A stretch of 36,855 bases of DNA from Candidatus Kaiserbacteria bacterium (GCA_029288835.1 JARIGN010000022.1:1-36855); one strand, 5' to 3'. Shown: positions 25,032-34,847, numbered from the stretch's first letter. Program-made: numbers and translations. The notes: generated by a model not told the origin, from the sequence alone.

Positions 25032-26894
25032 TTAGCGCTCGCTCTCCTGGACCATCTTCATAAAGACGTCTTCAGGAATATCCACTTTTGCATGCGCAGC
25101 GCGGCGCTTCTTGCCTTTCTTTTGCTTTTCCAAAAGTTTCATTTTTCGGGTGATATCACCGCCATAGAGATAACCGGTCACGTCCTTGCGAAGTGCACTC
25201 AGCGTTTTGGAAGAAATGATGCGGCCAAGCGCCTGCGCCTGGATCTTAGTGACGAAAAGCTGCCGTGGCAGAATGCCGGCGAGCTTTTCAACCATGCGCT
25301 CCCCTTCCTGTTCAACACGCCTGCGGCTAATCACGCGCGAAAAGGCAGGCACGAGCTCCTCTGCCACGAGCACGTCGAGACGTACCACGTCCGCAGGACG
25401 CTCATCGAGGAATTCGTATGAAAGTGAGGCATAGCCAGAGGAAACATTTTTCACGCGGTCAAAAAAGCCACGCATGAGCTCCCGAAGCGGCATTTCAGAA
25501 ACAAGCTCAATGCGACCGTCGAGGTATGCTTCGGTCTCGAGGACATTTGCTTCGTGGTCATGTAAGAGCTGCATTAGGCCAGAAAGTGAATCAGGGGGCG
25601 TAATAAGCGTGACCTTCACCCACGGCTCTTCGATAGAAAGAATGTCGCCGTATTCAGGAAAACGTGAAGGGGTGTATATAGTTTCGCGCTTATTATTTTT
25701 AGTCGTGACTATGTACGCGATGGTCGGAATCGTGACGATGAGCGAAAGGTTGAATTCGCGGCGCAAGCGCTCAGTGACTATTTCAAGATGTAGCATGCCC
25801 AAAAAGCCGCAGCGGAAGCCGCGACCGAGCACTCCGGAGGATTCCTCTTCGAAAGAGAGCGAGGAGTCGGTGAGGCGTAGGCGTTCGAGGGCCTGGCGCA
25901 GGTCGGCGAGGTCGTCCTGGCTTTCTGGGTATACGGAAGTCCATACCACCGGACGGGGCCGTGCAAAGCCTTCCAGGGCCGGTAAAATGCCGTTCTGGGC
26001 GCCGATCGTGTCCCCCACGGCTACGACGCCCGCCTCCTTAATACCGGTCACAATATAGCCAATTTCACCTGCCGAAAGCTTTTCGGCCGGTGTTTCGTCA
26101 GGCGCAAAAATCCCTACCTCGAGCGCGACAAAGCGCTTATCAGTCGCCGCAAACCGGAGCGAATCACCCTTTTTCACCTCCCCATCAAACACGCGGGCAT
26201 AGACTGCCACGCCGCGATGCGTCGAATAGGAGAAGTCGAAGATAAGCGCACGCGGCTCGTTGCCTGGCTGTGTGCCCGTAGATGCTCGAGCGGGTGAGCC
26301 AGGAACTTCCGCAATACTGGCACGCGGCGCTGGCACGCGCTCGATGATCGCTTCGAGTAAGTCTCCCACGCCGGCGCCGCTCCTTCCGGACACCGCGAGC
26401 ACGCTCGAAGCCTCAACACCCAAAAGCTCCGCTACTTCAAGCGAGACTTCCTCCACGCGCGCATACGGTGAGTCTATCTTTGATACCGCAGGAATAATGG
26501 TGCAGCCGGCTGCCTTTGCCATGCCGAGTACGCTTAGGGTCTGAGCCTGGACGCCTTGCGTAGAATCAACCAAAAGAATGACGCCCTCAACCGCAGAAAG
26601 AGCGCGCGATACTTCATAGGCAAAGTCTATGTGTCCCGGCGTGTCGATGAGGTTCAAGATATAGGTCTCTGCCGCCGCGCCCTCTTTTGCAGGCCGCTGA
26701 TAGGTCATCCTCGCCGGCTGCATTTTGATGGTGATACCACGCTCGCGCTCCAAATCCATGCGGTCGAGGACCTGGTCACGCATATGTCGAGCCTCAATAG
26801 TATGGGTAATCTCAAGCATTCTATCAGCGAGCGTAGATTTCCCATGGTCCACGTGAGCAATTATAGAAAAGTTTCTAATGTTTTTTGGATTCAT
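25032..26894 (-). CDS. lepA: Elongation factor 4 (LepA)
   Basis: MNPKNIRNFSIIAHVDHGKSTLADRMLE, RERGITIKMQ, DTPGHIDFAYEVSRAL; LepA-specific C-terminal region. Confidence 0.96.
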   Translation of the reverse strand: MNPKNIRNFSIIAHVDHGKSTLADRMLEITHTIEARHMRDQVLDRMDLERERGITIKMQPARMTYQRPAKEGAAAETYILNLIDTPGHIDFAYEVSRALSAVEGVILLVDSTQGVQAQTLSVLGMAKAAGCTIIPAVSKIDSPYARVEEVSLEVAELLGVEASSVLAVSGRSGAGVGDLLEAIIERVPAPRASIAEVPGSPARASTGTQPGNEPRALIFDFSYSTHRGVAVYARVFDGEVKKGDSLRFAATDKRFVALEVGIFAPDETPAEKLSAGEIGYIVTGIKEAGVVAVGDTIGAQNGILPALEGFARPRPVVWTSVYPESQDDLADLRQALERLRLTDSSLSFEEESSGVLGRGFRCGFLGMLHLEIVTERLRREFNLSLIVTIPTIAYIVTTKNNKRETIYTPSRFPEYGDILSIEEPWVKVTLITPPDSLSGLMQLLHDHEANVLETEAYLDGRIELVSEMPLRELMRGFFDRVKNVSSGYASLSYEFLDERPADVVRLDVLVAEELVPAFSRVISRRRVEQEGERMVEKLAGILPRQLFVTKIQAQALGRIISSKTLSALRKDVTGYLYGGDITRKMKLLEKQKKGKKRRAAHAKVDIPEDVFMKMVQESER

Positions 26895-26901
26895 AGGGGT
26901 T

Positions 26902-27450
26902 CTACGTAGCTTGCGCAAATTCACTCTGTTCACGCTCAAAATTTTCTATATTAAAGACATAAAAACATATATTAATAATATCTCTACCCGTATCTACCGT
27001 TTCTATTCCTATACGGTCGAATAAAAGTGGTGGAAAATCCTTGTGATCAGAAGTAACGAGAATAAGACTTTTATAGTATTTTTTCATCTGAGCGGCAAGC
27101 ATACAGTCGATGGCGGGTGCATGTAAGTTTTTAAGCCGCTTAGAGTAGATATTCGCAATAGTTGCTGCTGTTCCCACCGTTTCTTGCAGTATAGGAAATT
27201 GGGGGCGATCGATGTCAGATTCGGGAAGCGAAAACAATATCATGAGAAAATTCTTTAAGGTTTCTATTTCAGAAGGAGATGCCGCACCACGTATATATTC
27301 AAAACGAACGAGCTCATCGAGGATAGGAATTGCTTCAACGTCTTCAAATTCTTTACGCACACCCTCAAGTTCTTTGGGGTGCTCCATATAGTTTATGACC
27401 ACGTTCGTGTCAAGCAGGAGATGTTTTCTGCGCAGCAATTCGTAGTTCAT
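26902..27450 (-). CDS. PIN-domain protein (VapC-like toxin candidate)
   Basis: HLLLDTNVVINYME, ELVRFEYIRGA, APAIDCMLAAQM, LILVTSDHKDFPPL; start MNYELLRRK. Confidence 0.8.
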   Translation of the reverse strand: MNYELLRRKHLLLDTNVVINYMEHPKELEGVRKEFEDVEAIPILDELVRFEYIRGAASPSEIETLKNFLMILFSLPESDIDRPQFPILQETVGTAATIANIYSKRLKNLHAPAIDCMLAAQMKKYYKSLILVTSDHKDFPPLLFDRIGIETVDTGRDIINICFYVFNIENFEREQSEFAQAT

Positions 27451-27598
27451 TGAGTTCTTGTTCAGCCTTTCGCTGTTGTATCTGATCCCAAACCTTCTTA
27501 GCAGCATGGGCGGCCTTCAAGAGCTCTTTAGTTTTAGAGTTTTTTGAACTGAGTTCCCTTTCTTGGTGGTTTGCGTGCTTAGTTCCTTTTTCACTCAT
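27410..27598 (-). CDS. Small charged protein, putative antitoxin overlapping the PIN gene
   Basis: 62-aa ORF with helical/charged composition, 41-nt overlap with PIN CDS. Confidence 0.6.
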   Translation of the reverse strand: MSEKGTKHANHQERELSSKNSKTKELLKAAHAAKKVWDQIQQRKAEQELNELRIAAQKTSPA

Positions 27599-27610
27599 GC
27601 CCTAAGTATA
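27596..27610 (-). promoter_or_regulatory. Leaderless-type promoter TATACT - 6 nt - ATG
   Basis: plus-strand cat 27596-27598, agtata 27605-27610. Confidence 0.5.
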
Positions 27611-27625
27611 CACCGAGGGGTGTTA

Positions 27626-29305
27626 TTAGGAAGTCGCCTCGCTCGCAGTCGTGTCAAATGCGGGGAGCTCCTTCGCTGAATGGAGCTTCGTGAACGCCTC
27701 GTAGAAATCTTTGATTTCCTGGTTCCCGAGAAGCCAAAGCACAAGGCCCGAAACCGCAACGCCGACTATTCCTGCTATACCACCCTGTATAAATACCGTT
27801 ATGAGACCGGTAAGGGGCGCGATATTGCCCATGAGCGTAAGGGCAATGTAGGCAGCGGCACCTCCAAGAATGGAAGCACCAAAACCCTCAAAGAGCGGCC
27901 GAGAGAGACCGCGCGCAACACCTGGCGCAACCGTGCGCAATGTAGCAAGCGCCACCATACCCATAACCAGCTGCCCCACGGTAGCGCCTATTGCAACAAA
28001 AAGCACCCCCGTGCCCGGCACATCAGATACACGGAAAAGCGACTCAACAAAGTAGCGAAAGACGGGGTGCTGATGTGCAAGCGCGAGTGTACCAAGTGCA
28101 ACCGCTACCGAAACACCAGCGTCGCCGAGCTGCACGAGGAGCGGATTCCAGGAACGGTTTGCGGCATAGAAAGCACGGGAGGCGATTAGAATAATGCCTT
28201 GCGACAAAAGACCAAGCATAAGTAGCGCAAGGACTGCCGCCGTGATACGCGTGTCGTCCCAGTTGAAGGCACCAGAGCCAAGGATGACGCGCACGATATG
28301 CGCACGCAGCACGAGGGTGAGCACGGTGATGATAGCCGACCAAAACATCACATGGCGCATTGCAGCGGTCACCGTTGATTTATATTCGTCGAAACGTTTC
28401 TTGCTGATGTGCTCCGCCATCACGGGAAAGGCCGCAGTGGCATAGGAAGCTGCGACGAGGTTATAGGGAACCGATTGCAGATTATTCGCAAGCGTAAACA
28501 TGGAGATGCTTCCGGTACCGATGCGGCTCGCGATGGAGATAAGTGCAAGGGTCGTGGCGGAGCTCATGCCAAGCGCCATAGAGCGCGGCACCGAATGCTT
28601 TACCACTTCCCACATTGCTTTGGGCGAAGGAATGGTGAGTCGCGGGAAAAGCTCTGCCCGAGAGACGACGCCAATGTGTATAGACACATGCGCTAAAGCA
28701 CCAAGCACCACGCCAATACCTATGCCAGGAAGGCCGAGCATTGGGTAGAGAAACACCGTTCCTATAATGATGCCAATGTTGTATAGCACGGGCGACAGCG
28801 CAAAGAGCATAAAGCGGCGCTGAATTTGTGTGACACTCGTAAGAATGCCGGACAAGCCAAGCAAAATAGGCTGAATGAGCAGGATTCTTTCAAGCAGAAC
28901 AAAGTTCGCGGCATTCACCGAGTGCCTGAAGGTCGGATAAATGATAAAGAGCAGCTGCGGCGCAAAGATCGCAAGTATCGCACAGATGATTCCTCCACCA
29001 ATCAAAAGAAAAGATGTTGTCTGCGAGAGAAGTTCACGCGCTTCCTCTTTCTCAAGGCTGGCAATTTTCGGGATAAGCACATAGGCAGAGACGAGCGACG
29101 CTACGAGGGCGAAAATAACATTGGGAATGTTAAACGCCGCATAGTACATGTCGAGGATCTCCCCTGCCCCGAACGCATGCGCGAAGGTGTGGTCTCGAAC
29201 GAGTGCGAGCACTTGAGAAAGCAGTGTCAATAAAGCAAGCAAGTACGCGGCCTGATGCAGGCCGCGTACTGGTGCTGTGAGCTTGCTGAATATCTCGCGA
29301 ACCAT
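27626..29305 (-). CDS. murJ: Lipid II flippase MurJ (MviN)
   Basis: LSQVLALVRDHTFAHAFGAGEILDMYYAAFNIPN, multi-TM MVF fold pattern. Confidence 0.92.
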   Translation of the reverse strand: MVREIFSKLTAPVRGLHQAAYLLALLTLLSQVLALVRDHTFAHAFGAGEILDMYYAAFNIPNVIFALVASLVSAYVLIPKIASLEKEEARELLSQTTSFLLIGGGIICAILAIFAPQLLFIIYPTFRHSVNAANFVLLERILLIQPILLGLSGILTSVTQIQRRFMLFALSPVLYNIGIIIGTVFLYPMLGLPGIGIGVVLGALAHVSIHIGVVSRAELFPRLTIPSPKAMWEVVKHSVPRSMALGMSSATTLALISIASRIGTGSISMFTLANNLQSVPYNLVAASYATAAFPVMAEHISKKRFDEYKSTVTAAMRHVMFWSAIITVLTLVLRAHIVRVILGSGAFNWDDTRITAAVLALLMLGLLSQGIILIASRAFYAANRSWNPLLVQLGDAGVSVAVALGTLALAHQHPVFRYFVESLFRVSDVPGTGVLFVAIGATVGQLVMGMVALATLRTVAPGVARGLSRPLFEGFGASILGGAAAYIALTLMGNIAPLTGLITVFIQGGIAGIVGVAVSGLVLWLLGNQEIKDFYEAFTKLHSAKELPAFDTTASEATS

Positions 29306-29338
29306 CCCTCTATCTTACCAGCTCACTAAGGATATTCA

Positions 29339-31801
29339 CTAATGCGCTGGTGCTGCCTGCGTCGCTGAAGCGGGCACTACTTTGTTATTAGTAGTAGCTG
29401 CTGTAGTAGCTCCTGGCTGCGGGACTCCGATAGCGCCGGCCTGTGAGGCTGGGAATGGGTTCTTGTTCGCCTTAAGTGCTGCTATGTCAGCGGCAACTGC
29501 GGTTGCATTCGCTGAAGAGAGACCTGCCACTGCCTGAAGCTGGGTGAGTGCTTGAGGGAACTGGTTCTGCTGGGCATAGAGGACACCGAGGAAGAAGTGA
29601 GCGTTTGCATACTGCGGATTAAGCTGCACTGCCTGGGAAAGTGCCTGGATTGCACCTGCAGGGTCACCGTTTGCCGAACGAAGAAGACCAACCTGGAAGA
29701 GTACCGTAGGGTCATTTGGTGCAAAGTAGAGGGCTGCCTCTGCTGCCTGAAGGGCATCCTTTGCCTTTCCTTCCTGAACCTGAAGCTGAGAGAGTAGGAA
29801 GATTGCCTGCGTGTAATCTGGCTTCAAGGAGATTGCCTGGTCGAGGTCAGTCTCTGCCGCAGCGCTATTTCCCTGCTGGATCTCAAGCTGTGCAAGGGTG
29901 TATTCAAGCGTTGGATCAGTTGGGCTAAGGGCAATAGCGTGAGTGTACGCATCCTTTGCATTTTGGTACGCGCCATCAATCTTAAGAGGTACGACGGTCT
30001 CATACACGGAACCAAGGACTGCCCAGTTCTGGTAGTTGCCCGGACCAAGCTTGGTTGCGTTCTGCGCAGCCTGGATGCTCTGCGTGAGTGCTGCCTGGAA
30101 CTGCTGCTGTGCCTGGGTAGGGGTAAGCGAGCTGTCTCCTGCAATGTGGTTCATGTGTGCAACACCGATGAGTGCCTGAAGCTGGTAGGCCTGGTCGGTT
30201 GGCGCAAGAAGAATTGACTGGGCAATAGCAGTATCTGCTCCTGACAAATTGCCATTCGAGAGCGCGACGGAAGCCTTGTCGAAGTCATTTTCTGCAATGT
30301 AGCGATTAATGACCACATATGCGCTGCCTACCGAGCCCAAGAGCAGAAGGGTCAACACGAAGACAATCATGAAACCAATCTTTGGATTCTTTGCGAACAG
30401 GATGCCCCATTCCTGGCGCGTACCTGCGTAGCGGAGCGAAGAAATAAAGAGACCTGCAAAGAGGAAGCCTATCATGAGCACCACCGGACCAGGCACCGCG
30501 AAGATACCTATAACGAACACATAGAGGGCGCTCACGAAGCTTGCAATAGAGACATAGCGCACGAACGGATCTGTTGGTGTTCTGAAGAGAAGTGCGCGAA
30601 GACCGAGATAGATGAAGAATCCGAGGAAGACAAGCCATGCGAGCGCGCCGAGAAGACCTTCCGTTACGAATGAGGTTGGGATATAGCCAATGCCGCTCGA
30701 GAAGTTAAGGTTCCAGAATGGTGTCGTGTTAAGGCTGCGGTCACGGAAGCGAAGCCACTGCTGCCCGAAGGTGTTTGGACCAGAACCGAAGATTGGCGAT
30801 GAAGAGTAGGTGTGGCTACCAATAGCGAAGGTTGACTGCCATGATGGTCGCACGTCGAGGACGTTTGTATGGAGGTCAGTAGTGAGCTGGGTTCCAAGCT
30901 TTGCGCCACCGATAATAAAGAAGAGCGAAACCACGAGGATAATAAGAGGAGTTGCAATAGCCTGGATATCACCACTAGCCGTTTCTTCTGGAGCATCTAC
31001 TGCTTCAATAGTGGAGACCCCTTCGAGATCTGCTTCGTCAACGGCGACACGGCGGCGAAGGATAGCTTCGATGAAAAGACCGAGGGAGCTAAGGCCTACG
31101 AGCGTCCAGACTACCGGAGAGTTCACGAGGGCGAGCAAACAGAGACCAATAACAATACCTACCCACATCACGGTTTTCTTCCATCCGGTAATGGTAAGGA
31201 AGCGAAGTGCAAGGAGTGCGAGTATAACGCCCAAGCCCACCACCATACCAAGATCAACGAAAGAACCAACGAGGTTTGAAGTCGCAGAAACCTTGCTTGG
31301 CATCACTTGTCCAAGGAACACGAAGATGACTTGAGCGACAAGAATGAGTGCCATGCCAAGAGAGGCAACACTCAAGAAGATGCGGTATTGCTGGACGCGG
31401 CGGAAGAGGAGCGCAACGATCGTTGCCGACCCGGCAAGCAGGAGCATGAAGCCGAGTGTATCTGTCTCAAACTGCGTACCGAAGAATGCCGAGCTTATGT
31501 TTGTTCCCGAGAACAGCATTGAGAGCGCATAGGCAAGCGGCAAAAGCCACAGCATGCCAACGAGCATCATTGGCGGCACAATAATATTTCCACGAGTAAG
31601 GCGAGCGAGAATGTAGCTAGCGAGGGCGATGAGGCCACCGATAGCAAGGATGGTTACCTTAGTGTTAAGAAACGGAATAGTGGTCGAAGGGATGAGAACA
31701 ACGGCAGCAAGGACTGCAGCTATCGTCACCGCCCAGGTTGCGAGTAAATCAAACGAAAGACGCGATTGCGCTCGAGGCGCCATACTTATATTTTTATCCA
31801 T
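29339..31801 (-). CDS. O-antigen ligase-like multi-TM protein with C-terminal TPR repeats
   Basis: Many TM helices, GSHTYSSSPIFGSGPNTFGQQW loop, then TPR units (AIALSPTDPTLEYTLAQLEIQQGNSAAAETDLDQAI...). Confidence 0.8.
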   Translation of the reverse strand: MDKNISMAPRAQSRLSFDLLATWAVTIAAVLAAVVLIPSTTIPFLNTKVTILAIGGLIALASYILARLTRGNIIVPPMMLVGMLWLLPLAYALSMLFSGTNISSAFFGTQFETDTLGFMLLLAGSATIVALLFRRVQQYRIFLSVASLGMALILVAQVIFVFLGQVMPSKVSATSNLVGSFVDLGMVVGLGVILALLALRFLTITGWKKTVMWVGIVIGLCLLALVNSPVVWTLVGLSSLGLFIEAILRRRVAVDEADLEGVSTIEAVDAPEETASGDIQAIATPLIILVVSLFFIIGGAKLGTQLTTDLHTNVLDVRPSWQSTFAIGSHTYSSSPIFGSGPNTFGQQWLRFRDRSLNTTPFWNLNFSSGIGYIPTSFVTEGLLGALAWLVFLGFFIYLGLRALLFRTPTDPFVRYVSIASFVSALYVFVIGIFAVPGPVVLMIGFLFAGLFISSLRYAGTRQEWGILFAKNPKIGFMIVFVLTLLLLGSVGSAYVVINRYIAENDFDKASVALSNGNLSGADTAIAQSILLAPTDQAYQLQALIGVAHMNHIAGDSSLTPTQAQQQFQAALTQSIQAAQNATKLGPGNYQNWAVLGSVYETVVPLKIDGAYQNAKDAYTHAIALSPTDPTLEYTLAQLEIQQGNSAAAETDLDQAISLKPDYTQAIFLLSQLQVQEGKAKDALQAAEAALYFAPNDPTVLFQVGLLRSANGDPAGAIQALSQAVQLNPQYANAHFFLGVLYAQQNQFPQALTQLQAVAGLSSANATAVAADIAALKANKNPFPASQAGAIGVPQPGATTAATTNNKVVPASATQAAPAH

Positions 31802-31926
31802 GAAATAAATGCTCCTTAGTAATGTACAAAGTATACCGTGTCCATGGATGGGTTATAGAGGAAAAGTCCACAGATAAGGGGATAAACTTACCAAATGCTG
31901 ATGAATATAAAAAGAAACTATAAAGG

Positions 31927-31956
31927 AAAAAGCCTGGCTGAAGAGCCAGGCTTTTT
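31927..31956 (-). terminator. Terminator downstream of rnpB
   Basis: AAAAAGCCTGGCT-CTTC-AGCCAGGCTTTTT (minus strand). Confidence 0.85.
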
Positions 31957-31967
31957 CACGTGTTGGT

Positions 31968-32404
31968 GACCAGTTCGATAAGCCGAATTCTGTGTCTTGA
32001 TTTTTGCTCTGCAAAAATCAAGACGATGACCATTTATCTGGGACGTTCGTTACCGAACGCCTCGAGCGGCACTTCGCCATAAGAGTAATTAAAATTTGCA
32101 TCTCAATTACTCTTTAGCGACACGGCCTTGCACCGGGGTAAGGATTTAGCCGTTTCACCTCCTGGGTCACCCCAGGAACTCATCTCGCAAAGCAAGCCGA
32201 AACTTGCTTCACGAGATGCCTGTTGCTTTCGCGTCAGGCGTCTCTGCTCGCACCTCGCGCCTCACGGCGGACGGGCGTTACCCGCTACCCTCCTGCACCA
32301 CGTTTTGAAGCCGAAACTTTACATACGGGTGCCGGTGTTCGGACTTTCCTCCCCTGCTGTCGCGAATTTCTCCGCTCCAACAAGAGCGATCATCTGAACT
32401 GGTC
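31968..32404 (-). ncRNA. rnpB: RNase P RNA (bacterial type A-like)
   Basis: Minus strand: GACCAGTTC...GGGGAGGAAAGTCCGAACACC...GGGTAGCGGGTAACGCCCG...GGTGAAACGGCTAAATCC...CGGTGCAA...ACAGAATTCGGCTTATCGAACTGGTC (P1 closes). Confidence 0.95.
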
Positions 32405-32411
32405 GATATTT

Positions 32412-32420
32412 ATTATACCA
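32412..32420 (-). promoter_or_regulatory. Extended -10 promoter of rnpB (TGGTATAAT)
   Basis: Perfect TATAAT with TGn just upstream of the mature 5' end. Confidence 0.7.
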
Positions 32421-32426
32421 CAGCTC

Positions 32427-34847
32427 CTAGATTTCGCACGCACCTGACACACAGGCGAGCTCCTTCTTTAGGTCCGTCTCGTCAGCGCGCTCATAGGCAT
32501 AGAGTTTTCCGTAGTCGATGTGCTGGAAGCGCTTTGCCATTTCTTCGTACTGCTCCTTTGAAATTTCCTCATACGGCGCAAGCTGGTACACATGGTTTGA
32601 GCGAGGAAGGAAAGAAAGGCCTCCGACAATATCCCAGTGCTCGTACACCCAGTTTGCTACCTGAATCCATTCGTCTTCACCGACAGAGATGGTTACCGAA
32701 GGGTTGTGCTCCGTAAAGTGCTCCTTCACGAGCTTCCAGTGCTCAAGCTGGTCGAGCGCGGAAAGGTCGTCCTTGCTGATTGCACCGTCAGGAGACTTGA
32801 CCGGGAACTCAAGCACATAGGTAGAAGCGTTCTCTTCCGTCTGCCCCACTTCAGGATGATACGGTACGCCCTGGTCGCGAAGCATCTTGAAGAGCGAGTC
32901 GGTTGCGCTGATGCGGATGCGGCGGATGTAGTATGGCGCGTGGCGGGCATGCATACCGGAAGCAACGCCGAGGGTTTGGGAAACAGTACCTGATGGCTTC
33001 ACGCAGGTGATAGCGGTAGACTCATTGATACCAAACTTTGCTGCATATTTCTTATTTGTCTTGATTGTTTCCTTACGCATTGCCTCAAGAGTGTCTGCAT
33101 CGCGCACAGCGGTTGAGTCCCACTGGCCGGTAATAGACACACCAAGGAGACGCTCTGCACGACAATTCTCTGTCCATTCCTTTGAGAGATAGCCAAGGTT
33201 CGTGAGGGTCGACTGGTAGGTTCCCAGAATAGTTGCGAGACGTGCCTTTCTAACGAGTGATTCCTTTGTGTCATACGAGCGCGCAACGACTTCGCTCAAG
33301 TTACAGAACTGCTTTGACTTAAGGATGATCTCGCCGCACGGATTAGTTCCTGCAGGACCCACGACGCGGTCATTCTTTACGTAGCCAGTCTCCTTCCAGA
33401 AATCAATACGGCGCGATGGAAGCTGCTTCATAAGGCCGCCACGGTTAAAGATGCCGCGCTCCCCAGCCTTGCTCTTTATAAGCGCAATCCATTCTTCCAT
33501 AAATTCTTCATTGGAAGGCTTTTCGTTGTAGACCGCAGAGTTGTTTGCAAGTGCGCGGTGCGGATCAGTCATCCAGAACTGGCCTTTCTTTGCGTCACGA
33601 ACCTGCTCGTCATCAAGGTCAGAAAGCGAGATCATCGCGCTGCGGCGTACACCACCGGCTACGACACAGTCACCGATCTTGCAGATGATGTCATGCGCAT
33701 CAATGTTTCGAAGACGGCGACCCTGGCGAGAGAGAATTGTCTCACGCGCGAAGGCAAGAAGGTTGCGGAGCGGCTCAGGACCTGATGCCTTGCCACCCAT
33801 CGTCTGAAGGCGTGAGCCGGCTGGACGAATCTGCGAGAAGTCGAAGTCTACATCCTTGCCGTCATACCAGGCCTTAAGGCCGAGCGTAAGTGCGTCACAC
33901 CATCCTTCCTTAGAGTCAGGAACGACATAGGTAGGAAGTTTTTCTTTGGTCTGGTACGCAATCTGTGGAAGCGCCTGAATGTTTGCACTTTCAACTGAGT
34001 ATCCGACGCCCGTACCACACATAGAGATGTACATGATCTCTGCGAAGTCTTCGATCTTTGACGGTGCAATATAGGAACAGTTGTATGCGGTCACGTTTGA
34101 ACGGCGCGCAGCATCACCAGCAAACTGCATGAGGCGCATAGACGGCATCACTTCCTGCTTAAGAATCGCCTCGCGCACTTCTGCATATTCTTTTTCTGAA
34201 AGTTTGTTGCCAAGGTTCTCGCGCATGAAGGTCATGTAGCGATCAACCGTCTCTACCCATGTCTCACGACGGCCCTGCTCGGGTATCCATCGCGCATAGG
34301 AGCGTAGGTAGACGAATTCACCGAGTGAGTTTCCATTGAAATACTTCTTACTTTCCTCAGCGAGCTGGCGCACTTCCGCTGGAATCTCAATCTGTTCCTG
34401 GCGCAGCTGGTTTCGCTTATCACGATAGAGAATGTATGACTTTGCCGTTTCAATGTAGTCATTGAGCATCAAATGCTTTTCCACGGCATCCTGGATTCCT
34501 TCCACGGTTGGAAGAAAATTCTTGTACTTTTTTGCAAAGCGCGCGAGCTCCCCTGCTACCTGGTGCGCCACAAAGGTCGCATCGGTCTCATCTCCCTCAC
34601 CGGAAGCAAGCATGGACTTATGGACTGCCGCCACAATCTTCTCAAAAGAGAATGGGGCGATTCTTCCATCTCGTTTCTGAATCTGGGCGATCACATCGCG
34701 ATAGCGCTTCGTTTCCTTACTTTCAATTTTCTTTTCAGCTGCAGCGACTACGACTTTCTTTTCAGTCTTTTCAATCGTTGCTGAGTTTCCTGTTTTCTTG
34801 TGTGATGCCTTTGATTTTGAAACAGATGTTTTTGAGGAAGTGGCCAT
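32427..34847 (-). CDS. Adenosylcobalamin-dependent (class II) ribonucleoside-triphosphate reductase with N-terminal ATP-cone
   Basis: ATP-cone RDGRIAPFSFEKIVAAVHKSM; MRLMQFAGDAARRSNVTAYNCSYI, SMCGTGVGYSVE, GTNPCGEIILKSKQFCNLSE, KPSGTVSQTLGVASGMHARHAPYY; C-terminal CVSGACEI. Confidence 0.9.
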   Translation of the reverse strand: MATSSKTSVSKSKASHKKTGNSATIEKTEKKVVVAAAEKKIESKETKRYRDVIAQIQKRDGRIAPFSFEKIVAAVHKSMLASGEGDETDATFVAHQVAGELARFAKKYKNFLPTVEGIQDAVEKHLMLNDYIETAKSYILYRDKRNQLRQEQIEIPAEVRQLAEESKKYFNGNSLGEFVYLRSYARWIPEQGRRETWVETVDRYMTFMRENLGNKLSEKEYAEVREAILKQEVMPSMRLMQFAGDAARRSNVTAYNCSYIAPSKIEDFAEIMYISMCGTGVGYSVESANIQALPQIAYQTKEKLPTYVVPDSKEGWCDALTLGLKAWYDGKDVDFDFSQIRPAGSRLQTMGGKASGPEPLRNLLAFARETILSRQGRRLRNIDAHDIICKIGDCVVAGGVRRSAMISLSDLDDEQVRDAKKGQFWMTDPHRALANNSAVYNEKPSNEEFMEEWIALIKSKAGERGIFNRGGLMKQLPSRRIDFWKETGYVKNDRVVGPAGTNPCGEIILKSKQFCNLSEVVARSYDTKESLVRKARLATILGTYQSTLTNLGYLSKEWTENCRAERLLGVSITGQWDSTAVRDADTLEAMRKETIKTNKKYAAKFGINESTAITCVKPSGTVSQTLGVASGMHARHAPYYIRRIRISATDSLFKMLRDQGVPYHPEVGQTEENASTYVLEFPVKSPDGAISKDDLSALDQLEHWKLVKEHFTEHNPSVTISVGEDEWIQVANWVYEHWDIVGGLSFLPRSNHVYQLAPYEEISKEQYEEMAKRFQHIDYGKLYAYERADETDLKKELACVSGACEI

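Noticed and set aside
30810-31334. 174-aa plus-strand ORF inside the O-antigen-ligase gene
   Set aside because: Shadow ORF with low-complexity Thr/Ser/Arg composition.
32128-32447. Plus-strand ORFs 32128..32397 and 32223..32447
   Set aside because: They lie across rnpB on the opposite strand.
32427-34847. Intein or intron in the RNR gene
   Set aside because: Conserved motifs follow at normal spacing and the length fits ATP-cone plus RTPR.
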